From Longitalea arenae (GTDB lineage Bacteria; Bacteroidota; Bacteroidia; Chitinophagales; Chitinophagaceae), in assembly GCF_016924755.1 (NCBI RefSeq), contig NZ_JAFFJX010000002.1, forward strand, positions 983,188 through 1,047,187: a stretch of DNA of 64,000 nt, in the 5' to 3' direction. Shown piece by piece: positions 1 to 8,001 of the stretch. The notes under the pieces were generated by a model. The model made no database searches and had not been told where the DNA came from. It worked only from the letters and a program-made list of their open reading frames with translations. The translations under genes and the position numbers were made by a program. Each line of letters begins with the position of its first letter. The stretch's first letter is position 1.

Positions 1-1401
1 ACCGCCCACAAAGCGGTTCCGGAAACGGCCGATCGCAAATTCACCAATAAAATTCTGCTGCAGTTCTATCACCTGGTCCTTACTGTTATCGGTATATTGA
101 TCATTCCGGGAAATATAACCATTACCCGCTTCACCGGTGCCGGTTACAGCGCCGGTCGACAAGAGGTAAAAATAAGGCGACGGGCCATCAGAATAACCAT
201 TGGTAACAGAGAGAGAAGTTTGTGATTTCCAACTTTCTGAAATGGCATAGTTCATCTGGCCGAAGAAATTCATGTTCCTCGACGTCTGGTACAGGTCTTC
301 GCTTGCGTAAGAACGTTTGTAATCGATATTCAACTGATCGGCTTTGTTAACGCCCAACGCTGAAACGGGTTGCTTGTAAGGGAAAAAGAATACGTTTAAA
401 CCGGTGTTCTGTCCGCTGTAAAACTCTGCATCCAGTAAAAAGTTCAATTTGTCATTGACTTTATAGGCTAGGCTGGGAGCTAGCACAAATCCCCTGTTAA
501 AGCCATTATCCATGAAGCTGCCTTCTGTTCTGTAGGCCGCATTTACCCGTAATAATACATTTTTAGCGGAATCAAGGGGCGTATTGATATCAACGCTCAG
601 GCGGTTGTACTGAAAACTGCCGGTGGAATAATTCACCTCACCACCAAAATGATCATATGGCTTTTTGGTGACCCGGTTCATGATACCGCCATAAGAGGTA
701 ACTACATTGCCGAATAAAGTGGCTGATGGTCCTTTGATCACTTCCAGTTTCTCCAGGTTGGCAGCGTCGGTAAGCCCTGAAACATTACCGGCAATACCAT
801 TTCGTACGGTGCTTTGTACAATAAAACCACGCATATTATAAAAACCGCCGCCGTCACCGCTGCGGCCGGTAGCATCCCACATTTTCTGAACGCCGGGGGC
901 ATTTCGCAAGGCATCGTCCACCGAAAATACCAGTTGCTCGTTCAGCAGGTTTTTCGAAATGCTGGTATATACCTGTGGATTTTCTATGTTCTTCAAAGGC
1001 ATTTTTGAAACATAGTCACTGCTGGTTATCCCAAAGCGGTTACGGCCACTGGTTACCACCACTTCACGCAATTCCCTGGAAGAGATCTTTAATTGAATGG
1101 AAACCGCGGTTACTCCATTGCCATCTACCTGTACTGCCTGTACGATCGTCTCATAACCTACCTGTGAGATCTCCAGCTCATAATTACCTGCTTTTACATG
1201 ATGCAGGGAAAATGTACCGTTCTCTTCGGTAACGGCTGCTTTTTTGGTGCCCTTGAGCACTACTGTAACAGCAGCTGCCGGTTTGCCATCGGCTGTTGTA
1301 ACACGTCCTTTAATAATGCCAAAGCCGTCTTCAGGATCATTGGCCAAAGCCGGGAAGGCGGCAAATAATAATAAAGCCAGAACAAAAGATAACCTATTCA
1401 T
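1..1401 (-). CDS. TonB-dependent siderophore receptor, N-terminal 467 residues (cut by window edge)
   Basis: Outer-membrane receptor for ferric-siderophore-type ligands, energised by TonB. Read from the ATG at 1399-1401: a signal peptide (MNRLSFVLALLLFAAFPALA) is followed by a carboxypeptidase-D-like regulatory domain at about residues 28-112 (IIKGRVTTADGKPAAAVTV), then a plug domain with VVVTSGRNRFG, DALRNAPGVQKMWD, YNMRGF and EVIKGPSATLFGNV, then early barrel strands. The wording of the plug matches the FecA/FpvA siderophore-receptor subgroup rather than SusC. No STN domain is seen. The stop codon lies beyond position 1. It starts 46 nt after the stop of the DUF6686 gene and is probably co-transcribed with it. 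Ligand identity is not readable. Confidence 0.9.
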   Translation of the reverse strand, partial: MNRLSFVLALLLFAAFPALANDPEDGFGIIKGRVTTADGKPAAAVTVVLKGTKKAAVTEENGTFSLHHVKAGNYELEISQVGYETIVQAVQVDGNGVTAVSIQLKISSRELREVVVTSGRNRFGITSSDYVSKMPLKNIENPQVYTSISKNLLNEQLVFSVDDALRNAPGVQKMWDATGRSGDGGGFYNMRGFIVQSTVRNGIAGNVSGLTDAANLEKLEVIKGPSATLFGNVVTSYGGIMNRVTKKPYDHFGGEVNYSTGSFQYNRLSVDINTPLDSAKNVLLRVNAAYRTEGSFMDNGFNRGFVLAPSLAYKVNDKLNFLLDAEFYSGQNTGLNVFFFPYKQPVSALGVNKADQLNIDYKRSYASEDLYQTSRNMNFFGQMNYAISESWKSQTSLSVTNGYSDGPSPYFYLLSTGAVTGTGEAGNGYISRNDQYTDNSKDQVIELQQNFIGEFAIGRFRNRFVGG

Positions 1402-1447
1402 TGGGAACTTATTTTTCAGATTGGAACGCAAAACTGTTTTATTGTAT

Positions 1448-1783
1448 CTATTCTCCGCTCAGTAAACTCATTAACTGCTGTGATTGTAACTCCGTTTCAG
1501 CGAGGTCAAGCATATGATGCAGCTGTTGCAATTCCCGTATACTAAGTAGCATACGAACACCGTCGCAGGGAACAGGAATGGCCAGGGTCTTTCTGTTGAT
1601 GCCGCTTGCATCCACCGGTGTTTCGTTGAACATGCGCTTTATAAAGCGGAAAAAATCGTAGAAGTCGGCACGGTTCCAGGTTAACAACAAATTGCCGAAT
1701 GCCACCTGAATGGAATCGCATCCCCGGCATAGGATCACATAACCGCTTTCATCGTCATGAAACAAGGTCTGGTATGAACACAT
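1448..1783 (-). CDS. DUF6686 family small protein
   Basis: A 111-residue soluble protein of unknown function. It has Cys2 and a CRGC motif near residues 19-22, followed by the pattern IQVAFGNLLLTWNRADFYDFF that I recognise as DUF6686, a small family of Bacteroidota. There is no signal peptide or membrane segment, so it should be cytoplasmic. The ATG at 1781-1783 is the only start that keeps the N-terminal cysteine. It lies directly upstream of the siderophore receptor in the same direction. The invariant-looking cysteines and this position suggest a role in metal or iron homeostasis, which is inference only. Confidence 0.75.
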   Translation of the reverse strand: MCSYQTLFHDDESGYVILCRGCDSIQVAFGNLLLTWNRADFYDFFRFIKRMFNETPVDASGINRKTLAIPVPCDGVRMLLSIRELQQLHHMLDLAETELQSQQLMSLLSGE

Positions 1784-2031
1784 AAGGTATTAATGATTTT
1801 AAATATCAGTGTAATTCCCAGGTATCGGTGTTGGGAAAGCAAAAGTAGCCCGGCAGTACCGGCGCGGGTTTCAAATAAGGGAAATCCATTTACGCGATCA
1901 GGAAAAAGGGAGGATGACAGGTAGGGATTGCAGGAGGAGCGCAGCATGAAAGGGTGAAAGTGATCACATTTGAGGATCTCTAATATCTCTTTCGATGTAA
2001 GACATATGTAAACCGAAGAGTTATTGTTCAT
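1735..2031 (-). CDS. Doubtful 98-residue ORF overlapping the DUF6686 start
   Basis: An open frame with an ATG, beginning MNNNSSVYICLTSKEILEIL. The first 30 or so residues look protein-like, but the C-terminal half is low in charge and includes runs such as GLLLLSQHRY. It overlaps the well-supported DUF6686 gene by 49 nt in another frame. I recognise no family. It may be a leader ORF for the iron operon or chance. Apart from it the stretch 1784-2100 holds nothing I can name. Confidence 0.2.
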   Translation of the reverse strand: MNNNSSVYICLTSKEILEILKCDHFHPFMLRSSCNPYLSSSLFPDRVNGFPLFETRAGTAGLLLLSQHRYLGITLIFKIINTLCVHTRPCFMTMKAVM

Positions 2032-2172
2032 CCCTGCATGCGCCGATCACCTTCAACCCTTTTACCTTGCTTTTTTATTGAACCATAAACGAAAAACTTG
2101 CTAAACGGTAGCTGCAGCCTCAAGTACTTTATACTGTCCCGGCTTTGGTCCGAATGAACGGACCAGCCGGGT

Positions 2173-2565
2173 TCAGGAATTGATCTGAATTACAGCCAGA
2201 GTAAGGTCGGCGATCTCGTCTTTGCTGAAGTGTTTTTTCAATTCATCATGTATGGCATCGCTGTTCTCTTCTGCGGGCATATGGGTGAGTAATTCTGCAA
2301 AAGCCAGCGCTGCCTGTTCTTTAGGTGAGTAGTAATCAGTTTCACGCCAGGCTGAGACCGAGATCAGGCGCAGGGGTGATTCGCCGGCATGGATCGCTTC
2401 TTTATAATGCATATCCAGGCAATAGGCACAGCTGTTGATCTGGGACACCCGCAGGTAGATCAACTCAACCATTTTATGATCCAGTCCGCAATTGTCTACA
2501 TAATTTTGTCCCTGCTTTAGTGCATTGTAAACGCCGGAAGCCTCTTTAAAGGTAATTCTTTCCAT
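2173..2565 (-). CDS. AhpD-like carboxymuconolactone decarboxylase-family protein, interrupted by in-frame TGA
   Basis: AhpD-type alkylhydroperoxidase core protein. The thiol pair C46-x-x-C49 with H53 (CAYCLDMH) is the redox centre of the family, which is cytoplasmic and acts on peroxides or thiols. As written the frame ends after QINS at residue 130. Reading on past the TGA at 2173-2175 in the same frame gives TRLVRSFGPKPGQYKVLEA and a TAG at 2101-2103, for 154 residues in total, close to the usual family length. The TGA sits where the family has the Trp of the INxWNR motif, so it looks like a TGG-to-TGA change. Either the last 23 residues are lost (pseudogene or shortened protein) or it is a sequence error. 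It lies 66 nt downstream of the ECF41 sigma gene and has its own ECF41-type promoter. Confidence 0.85.
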   Translation of the reverse strand: MERITFKEASGVYNALKQGQNYVDNCGLDHKMVELIYLRVSQINSCAYCLDMHYKEAIHAGESPLRLISVSAWRETDYYSPKEQAALAFAELLTHMPAEENSDAIHDELKKHFSKDEIADLTLAVIQINS

Positions 2566-2591
2566 GATAGATATAGTTTGGTGGCGTACAT

Positions 2592-2618
2592 GACAAAGAA
2601 GGGAAGCTCCGTGTGACA
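2592..2618 (-). promoter_or_regulatory. ECF41-type promoter in front of the AhpD-like gene
   Basis: On the minus strand TGTCACA (2612-2618) is followed after 16 nt by TGTC (2592-2595), 26 nt before the ATG at 2565. From memory, the described target motif of ECF41 sigma factors is TGTCACA with a CGTC -10 about 16 nt away, so this matches at all but one base. It lies between the sigma gene and its partner, as expected for autoregulated ECF41 pairs. Confidence 0.65.
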
Positions 2619-2631
2619 GCTTTTAAATTTT

Positions 2632-3480
2632 TTAGATCGCTTTATTTCTTTGTTCTGCCAGTGCCGCCAGCTTATCCGGATTTCGCATCTGATAAACCCG
2701 GTGGATCAGTCCATCCCGGAACTCAAAGATCTGGCAGTTCACCAATTGTTCATTTTCAAAGTAGAAAATAGCAGGATGGTGGTTCACTTGTCCATACTCA
2801 AAATGCCGGTCGTGGTAGAATTTGTTGAAGATACCGGCCAGGAACAACGAAGCGCTTTCCACCCCGATCAGCGGGTTGAGGGCAGCTGCGGCTTTACCAC
2901 CACCGTCAGAAACCAATACGATATCCCTGCTCAGCAGCTGTTCCAGCTTTTTGATATCGCGGCTGCGGATAACGTCCATGTATCTATCCAGGTATTCGGT
3001 AGGCGTTTTCACGTTTTCGTTAACGGTCACATTCTGAAGCTCTTTCCGGGCTCGACTGAGTATTTTTCTTGAATTTTCAATGCTGATGTCCAGCACTTCG
3101 GCAATTTCTTCGTGTTCGTACGAGAATGCTTCTTTCAGGATGAAAACGGCCCTTTGTTTGGCATCCAGCTTTTCCAGCAACACCATGAGGGAGTAGGAGA
3201 GAATGTCTTGCTGATTCAACCCGGCATCAGCCGTTTCGGTGGCGACGGGTTCTGGTAACCAGTTACCCGGGTAAGCGGCTTGCATCTTCTGTAACCTGTT
3301 GCGGGCATTGATGGCGCGATTGATCACCGACCTTGTAAGGTAGGCTTTTTGATTTTGAATGTCGGCGCCAGTGCGGTTGATCATCTCAAGCATAACATCC
3401 TGCACTACATCTTTAGCTTCCTCGTAAGAGCCGAGGATATTATAAGCGTAGGAAGTAAGCAAAGGTCGAAGGGAATCCAT
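2632..3480 (-). CDS. ECF41-family RNA polymerase sigma factor with SnoaL-like C-terminal domain (SigJ type)
   Basis: A 282-residue extracytoplasmic-function sigma factor that directs RNA polymerase to TGTCACA-type promoters. Sigma region 2 covers about residues 1-65 (AYNILGSYEEAKDVVQDVML). The ECF41 signature WLPEP is at 74-78. Region 4 is at about 100-150 (LDAKQRAVFILKEAFSYEHE then SRKILSRARKEL). A SnoaL/NTF2-like tail covers 165-282, with DGGGK at 192-196 and a terminal NPDKL. In this family the fused tail replaces a separate anti-sigma factor and modulates activity through those two motifs. The ATG at 3480 is chosen over a TTG two codons upstream because sigma-2 homology starts right there. 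The downstream AhpD-like gene is the textbook ECF41 partner. Confidence 0.93.
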   Translation of the reverse strand: MDSLRPLLTSYAYNILGSYEEAKDVVQDVMLEMINRTGADIQNQKAYLTRSVINRAINARNRLQKMQAAYPGNWLPEPVATETADAGLNQQDILSYSLMVLLEKLDAKQRAVFILKEAFSYEHEEIAEVLDISIENSRKILSRARKELQNVTVNENVKTPTEYLDRYMDVIRSRDIKKLEQLLSRDIVLVSDGGGKAAAALNPLIGVESASLFLAGIFNKFYHDRHFEYGQVNHHPAIFYFENEQLVNCQIFEFRDGLIHRVYQMRNPDKLAALAEQRNKAI

Positions 3481-4134
3481 ATGCAAATGTAGGAAGGAAT
3501 AAGGAATAGGTTTATTTGTCCCCGGTTGACTAAGTTTAAGGTTCTGCCAATTAAATTCTATCCTGCCCCGATCAAATAATTGGCGCCATTTGTCAGTTGA
3601 GGGCTGCTGTTCATCAATTTACAAGGCCAACCCCGCATATTGTACCTGCCATCAATGTATTTTCTACTATCTGCTCACAGGAATCCCCGGTTCCCTGACA
3701 GGAATTGCGAATTCCCATCCCGTTTTTAGGTTCCCTAATGAGTTTTGAGAATTCCCGTCGGGAAACCTTACAGGCCATCCGGTTTTCTGATTTCCTACCC
3801 GGTTTTATGATTTCCAGAGAGGTTTTACGATTTCCTGCTGAAGATCCACCTTTCCTGGCTGGAAAAAAGTTTTTCCGCCAGGAATTGCCGTTTGCTGGCT
3901 GGAGCGGCGATTTGCTACATTAAAAAAATGCTTCCTGCTCAACGGGTAAGTTTCAAATAATTCTTATTTTTAATCTGTCAGGTCAATTATCGGCAAAGCC
4001 CACCTGACCACCCACTACGGTTAAGCCTCTCTTCTAAAACGACATTCATTTACAGGGGATTCTAACAGGTAAGCCAATGCTTATCAGTTATGCGCATGTA
4101 TGGTTTTTGACCAAAATGTAAAAACACCCCGTAT
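3481..4134. other. Gene-free stretch of about 650 bp
   Basis: It lies between two divergent genes. At 3484-3491 the minus strand reads TACATTTG, a fit to the Bacteroidota -7 element, but it ends only 3 nt before the sigma factor ATG. The middle is filled by a 20-bp-period tandem array (3691-3950, listed separately). The flanks contain a weak 7-bp inverted repeat GCCAATT/AATTGGC around 3548-3593 and GTCAGGT/ACCTGAC around 3978-4009. No protein-like reading frame or RNA gene is apparent. Confidence 0.6.
3691..3950. repeat. Degenerate tandem array, 13 units of exactly 20 bp
   Basis: Cut into consecutive 20-mers from 3691, the sequence keeps a constant register for 260 bp with no indel: most units start TTCC or TTTCC and have GGTTTT or GGAA at positions 11-16. 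The clearest units are 3791 (tttcctacccggttttatga), 3811 (tttccagagaggttttacga) and 3771 (caggccatccggttttctga). Outer units are more diverged (for example 3911, tttgctacattaaaaaaatg). There are no unique spacers, so it is not a CRISPR array. An ORF that crosses it on the plus strand is a by-product. Function unknown. Confidence 0.8.
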
Positions 4135-4749
4135 ATGAAAAGAAAACTCGCCCTGAATTTTAAAGAGACGAAGGATAGTGATCTTTATTTGATTGCAAAT
4201 TATGTTGTAGAAAGCATGACTGACAACGAATATTTTCCCGACCCGGGAATGATGATCATCGAGTTGCGTGAGATAAGTACCCAGTTTAGCCAGGCTATGT
4301 CGGAAGCCGGTAACAAAGACCGGGTAAAGATCGCCATCAAGAACGATCTGAAAGTTTTGCTGATCAAAAAACTGAAAGAGGTGGGAGCATTCGTTAGAAA
4401 TGAATCAAAAGGTGCAGAAACACCCATGTTTAGCAGCGGCTTTCCCATTTTCACCCCACGGGAAGAAATAATCCTGAAAGCGCCCACCCATTTCAAGGTC
4501 TTGCCAGGTGCCAATCCCGGAGAGATCTTAATGAAGGTTCGACGCGTACATGGCGCAAAATCTTACCAGTATCGATGGACGCCCGATCCCATAACCCCGG
4601 CCAGTGTTTGGCAAAGTGAAATTGATACCCGTTGTAAAAGAGTGATCAGGGGATTGCCACTAGGCATAAACTACTGGTTCGAAATGATAGCGATAGGTTC
4701 CAATAGCCAGATGGTATATACCCAAAGACTTAGCCGCTACATTTCCTGA
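4135..4749 (+). CDS. Hypothetical protein with C-terminal fibronectin type III-like domain
   Basis: 204 residues with no signal peptide or membrane segment. The N-terminal half (1-105) is helical in character (AIKNDLKVLLIKKLKEVGAF). The C-terminal part (115-204) has an FN3 pattern: PTHFKVLPGANPGEILMKVR, AKSYQYRWTP, then RVIRGLPLGINYWFEMIAIG. Proteins of this size and plan are common in Chitinophagaceae and are usually annotated only as fibronectin type III domain-containing. The start ATG follows an A-rich stretch. It is separated from lepA by 88 nt with its own promoter, so it is probably monocistronic. No function is proposed. Confidence 0.75.
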   Translation: MKRKLALNFKETKDSDLYLIANYVVESMTDNEYFPDPGMMIIELREISTQFSQAMSEAGNKDRVKIAIKNDLKVLLIKKLKEVGAFVRNESKGAETPMFSSGFPIFTPREEIILKAPTHFKVLPGANPGEILMKVRRVHGAKSYQYRWTPDPITPASVWQSEIDTRCKRVIRGLPLGINYWFEMIAIGSNSQMVYTQRLSRYIS

Positions 4750-4803
4750 AAACCAACTGCAAAAACACATTCACATTCTCTCTGTAATGCCACTAAAATC
4801 AGT

Positions 4804-4811
4804 TACTTTTG
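4804..4811 (+). promoter_or_regulatory. -7 promoter element of lepA
   Basis: TACTTTTG fits the Bacteroidota -7 consensus TAnnTTTG exactly and lies 26 nt before the lepA ATG, which implies a leader of about 20 nt. I see no convincing TTTG at -33. Confidence 0.55.
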
Positions 4812-4837
4812 CGGGTATTTAAAGGACAATCGACTGA

Positions 4838-6631
4838 ATGAAGAATATCCGCAATTTTTGCATCATAGCACATATCGACCATGGTAAAAGCACCCTGGCA
4901 GACAGACTGTTACAATCTACCAATACCATCAGTGAACGGGAAATGATGGACCAGGTCCTGGACGATATGGACCTGGAGCGGGAAAAAGGGATCACCATCA
5001 AGAGCCACGCCATTCAAATCAACTATAAACATACTGACGGACAGGAATATATCCTGAACCTGATCGATACTCCCGGCCACGTGGATTTCAGCTACGAAGT
5101 GAGCCGCGCGCTGGCTGCCTGTGAGGGCGCCCTCCTGCTGGTGGATGCTACCCAGGGTATTCAGGCACAAACTATCAGTAACCTGTACCTTGCCATCGAC
5201 AACGACCTCGAGATCATTCCCGTGATCAATAAAATTGATATGGACGGCGCCATGATCGAGGAAGTAAAGGACCAGATCATTGAGCTGATCGGGTGCAAGC
5301 CGGAAGATATCCTGCTGGCCAGTGGCCGTACAGGCATTGGTGTAGACGGGATCCTGCAAGCGATCGTGGAACGCATTCCGGCTCCCAAAGGTAACCCGGA
5401 GGAGCCCCTGCAAGCCCTGATCTTCGACAGTGTATTTAACAGCTTCCGGGGCATTATCGTATACTTTAGGGTTCTGAACGGCACCATTCGCAAAGGTGAT
5501 ATCGTAAAATTTGTGTCTACCGACATGGATTATGAAGCCGCAGAAGTAGGGATCCTTAAACTGAAGATGACAGAGAAAAAAGAAGTAGGCGCTGGTGATG
5601 TAGGTTACCTGATCACAGGTATCAAGAATGCAAAAGAAGTAAAAGTGGGTGATACCATTACCCTTAAAAATAATCCTACCCAGGAAATGATCAAAGGTTT
5701 CCAGGAAGTGAAACCAATGGTGTTTGCGGGCATCTTCCCGGTGAATACAGATGAGTTTGAGGAGCTTCGTGACTGTATGGACAAACTGCAGCTGAACGAC
5801 GCTTCGCTTACCTATGAGCTGGAAACATCGCAGGCCCTGGGTTTTGGTTTCCGATGCGGATTCCTGGGGATGCTGCATATGGAGATCATCCAGGAAAGGC
5901 TGGAAAGGGAGTTTAACCAGACGGTGATCACCACCGTTCCCAACGTGAGTTTTATCGCCTATACAACCAAGGGCGAAAAGATCATTGTGAACAACCCGAC
6001 CGAGTTCCCTGACCCGGTAAAAACAGACCGGATAGAAGAACCATACATCAAGGCGCAGATCATTACGAAACCCGAGTATATCGGTAATATCATGACGCTT
6101 TGTTTGGGCAAACGCGGTATCCTGCTGAACCAAAGCTACCTGACCACCACCCGTGTGGAGCTGCAGTTCGAGATGCCCCTGACTGAGATCGTGTTCGACT
6201 TCTACGATAAATTGAAAAGCCAGACCCGTGGCTATGCATCTTTCGATTACCATCCGATCGGCTACCGCGAAAGCGATATTGTAAAAATGGATATTCTGTT
6301 GAACGGCGACAAGGTAGATGCTCTCAGCGCGCTTATTCACCGGAGCAGATCCCAGGATTTTGGCCGCAAACTTTGCGAAAAGCTGAAAGAACTGCTGCCC
6401 CGCCAACAATTCCAGATAGCCATTCAGGCTGCGGTTGGCGCCAAAGTACTGGCCCGCGAAAATATCAGCGCCATGCGGAAAGACGTTACCGCCAAATGTT
6501 ACGGAGGTGATATCAGCCGTAAACGCAAACTGTTGGAGAAACAGAAAGAAGGTAAAAAGCGTATGCGCCAGATAGGTAATGTGGAAGTACCGCAGGAAGC
6601 ATTTCTCGCCGTATTGAAACTCGACGATTAA
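4838..6631 (+). CDS. lepA: Elongation factor 4 (LepA), back-translocating GTPase
   Basis: Ribosome-associated translational GTPase that remodels stalled or mistranslocated ribosomes; cytosolic. At 597 residues it is full length for the family. GTP-binding motifs are intact: G1 [10 protein letters not shown] (about 11-20), G2 region REKGITI, G3 DTPGHVDF (about 78-85) and G4 NKID (about 132-135). Domain II, the EF-G-like domains III and V, and the LepA-specific C-terminal domain follow ([19 protein letters not shown], then [19 protein letters not shown]). The ATG start directly precedes the [18 protein letters not shown] beginning typical of LepA. It is a housekeeping gene with no odd features. 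Long open frames on the opposite strand are shadows. Confidence 0.98.
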   Translation: MKNIRNFCIIAHIDHGKSTLADRLLQSTNTISEREMMDQVLDDMDLEREKGITIKSHAIQINYKHTDGQEYILNLIDTPGHVDFSYEVSRALAACEGALLLVDATQGIQAQTISNLYLAIDNDLEIIPVINKIDMDGAMIEEVKDQIIELIGCKPEDILLASGRTGIGVDGILQAIVERIPAPKGNPEEPLQALIFDSVFNSFRGIIVYFRVLNGTIRKGDIVKFVSTDMDYEAAEVGILKLKMTEKKEVGAGDVGYLITGIKNAKEVKVGDTITLKNNPTQEMIKGFQEVKPMVFAGIFPVNTDEFEELRDCMDKLQLNDASLTYELETSQALGFGFRCGFLGMLHMEIIQERLEREFNQTVITTVPNVSFIAYTTKGEKIIVNNPTEFPDPVKTDRIEEPYIKAQIITKPEYIGNIMTLCLGKRGILLNQSYLTTTRVELQFEMPLTEIVFDFYDKLKSQTRGYASFDYHPIGYRESDIVKMDILLNGDKVDALSALIHRSRSQDFGRKLCEKLKELLPRQQFQIAIQAAVGAKVLARENISAMRKDVTAKCYGGDISRKRKLLEKQKEGKKRMRQIGNVEVPQEAFLAVLKLDD

Positions 6632-6656
6632 CTTTATTTACGAAGTGCAAGGGGGA

Positions 6657-6682
6657 TTCCAATAATTGAATGATTATTGGAA
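6657..6682. terminator. Hairpin after lepA
   Basis: TTCCAATAA and TTATTGGAA form a perfect 9-bp stem with an 8-nt loop, starting 26 nt after the lepA stop. No T run follows directly, so it may stabilise the 3' end rather than act as a strong intrinsic terminator. Confidence 0.45.
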
Positions 6683-6824
6683 CTATGCTAACAAAAAATA
6701 CCAGTAAGGATCAGCGGATGTTGAATTCTTATATATTTGCCATTGCTTCTTTATTCAGGTGCAGGTAGTTTTAGCGCAACAAAGCCCTGTAATGGAACCT
6801 CAGACCTGTATCAGTGACAAAACG

Positions 6825-6847
6825 AAAAACCCCAATTTACATTGGGG
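6825..6847 (-). terminator. Intrinsic terminator of the minus-strand secreted-protein gene and heptose block
   Basis: CCCCAAT-ttac-ATTGGGG (6830-6847) is a perfect 7-bp stem with a 4-nt loop. On the minus strand it is followed by TTTTTCGTTTT (6819-6829), the classic Rho-independent arrangement, 25 nt after the stop at 6872. Confidence 0.8.
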
Positions 6848-6871
6848 TCAATTCTTTATCGCTGGTTATAT

Positions 6872-7912
6872 CTATCCTTTTTTCTTCGGTGGTGCACTTT
6901 TTTTGGGAGGTGTTGTTGTTGCCGGTGGTATTCCTAATTCTCTTTCCATAGTTTTCCGGGAAGCTTCCTCAAGCCGCTGCTCATTGGCATTGCCCGCATC
7001 ATCCAGGATGGTTGATTCTGTCGGGAACTGACCGTCTTTCAATTTCATGTCAAATTCCAGGCGTGGTACATGCACCCACTGGCCATTCTGCCATTTGAAC
7101 GCTTCAAAATCGCCATCCGGTATATACGTAGATTTCCGTTCCGGTTCATTCGTTTCAGAGATAAGATGATCGAATACAATGAGATCTTTTTCAGGATCGT
7201 AATTGAAGAAGGTTTTAGCTTCTTTTTTATATTCAATATTAAAGCGGGCCTGTACCGGCTTCTTTACGGAATCTTCTTTAAAGGAAACCATAGCGCCGCC
7301 GAATACCGGTTCTCCGCGTTCGTTGAAATGTAATACTTCCAGCCATTTGCGGTTACTGCTTACACTGAAATCATCAAATCCCAGCAGGGTATAATACTTC
7401 TTACCATTATGTTCTTTGGCAATGATGCGGTAATAAATAGCGCCTATCCAGTTGTTGCGGCCGCGCACCGAATCAAGCGGTTTGGGCGTGAACATCGAAT
7501 AGTCGAACAAAGGGAACAGCTTTAGTGAGCCGTCGGGCATATTCATTTGTATGGCGCCTTTTTGCAGATACACATATTCATCTTTTTTCAATTGCCAGGT
7601 GAATATGCGGAAGGTACTATCGGGCGCATACAATTTTGAAATATTCAGAGAATCGAAAGGATAGTAAAATGCGTTTTTTACCTTCAGCGCCCGCACAAGC
7701 GTGCGGGTGAATAAACTGTCTGACCTGAAACGGTCAGCGGCACTTTCACTGAATACCATATTGGCTGAAAGCTTCTTTAATGTATCTTCCTTGCGTTCCA
7801 GGGCCTTACTATCTGCCGGGGATAGCCGTTGTGCCGATGCGGGCAGCACAAAGAAGAAACCGATGATCAAAAACCAACTGGTAAAACAGTATTTGAAATA
7901 GTGGTGATTCAT
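6872..7912 (-). CDS. Secreted/periplasmic protein of unknown function
   Basis: 346 residues from the ATG at 7910-7912; a longer frame upstream runs into gmhB and is rejected because a clean signal peptide begins here (FLIIGFFFVLPASAQ). The mature part has mixed beta/alpha character with segments such as PFDSLNISKLYAPDSTFRIF and YYRIIAKEHNGKKYYTLLGF. The tail is basic and proline rich (PPKKSAPPKKKG). I do not recognise a named domain, though similar secreted proteins are widespread in Chitinophagaceae. It has its own -7 element upstream (7942-7949) and a strong terminator downstream, so it may be monocistronic although it directly follows gmhB. Confidence 0.8.
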   Translation of the reverse strand: MNHHYFKYCFTSWFLIIGFFFVLPASAQRLSPADSKALERKEDTLKKLSANMVFSESAADRFRSDSLFTRTLVRALKVKNAFYYPFDSLNISKLYAPDSTFRIFTWQLKKDEYVYLQKGAIQMNMPDGSLKLFPLFDYSMFTPKPLDSVRGRNNWIGAIYYRIIAKEHNGKKYYTLLGFDDFSVSSNRKWLEVLHFNERGEPVFGGAMVSFKEDSVKKPVQARFNIEYKKEAKTFFNYDPEKDLIVFDHLISETNEPERKSTYIPDGDFEAFKWQNGQWVHVPRLEFDMKLKDGQFPTESTILDDAGNANEQRLEEASRKTMERELGIPPATTTPPKKSAPPKKKG

Positions 7913-7941
7913 AGTTAAAATATTGTGAACGCTTAACGAGG

Positions 7942-7949
7942 CAAAGTTA
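7942..7949 (-). promoter_or_regulatory. -7 promoter element for the secreted-protein gene
   Basis: The minus strand reads TAACTTTG, an exact TAnnTTTG match, 29 nt before the ATG at 7912. No clear -33 TTTG is seen. It supports the shorter start, because it lies inside the longer alternative frame. Confidence 0.5.
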
Positions 7950-8001
7950 GTAAGATGCCCTGCCGATTTGGGTATTGGAACGTGAAAGGGTTGATAAAAT
8001 T

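Noticed and set aside
3705..3923. A 72-codon plus-strand frame within the gene-free stretch
   Set aside because: It is made of the 20-bp repeat array read in one frame; repeated translation of non-coding units, no start signal.
4910..6409. A 499-codon open frame on the minus strand opposite lepA
   Set aside because: It lies wholly inside the highly conserved lepA gene, shows no domain, and its composition (His/Phe/Val rich) is that of a reverse-complement shadow.
6732..6739. TATATTTG, an exact -7 match on the plus strand downstream of lepA
   Set aside because: No -33 element and no plus-strand gene follows; it faces the convergent minus-strand gene.
6759..7031. A 90-codon plus-strand frame
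   Set aside because: It contains the minus-strand terminator hairpin and the complement of the Pro/Lys-rich tail of the secreted protein.
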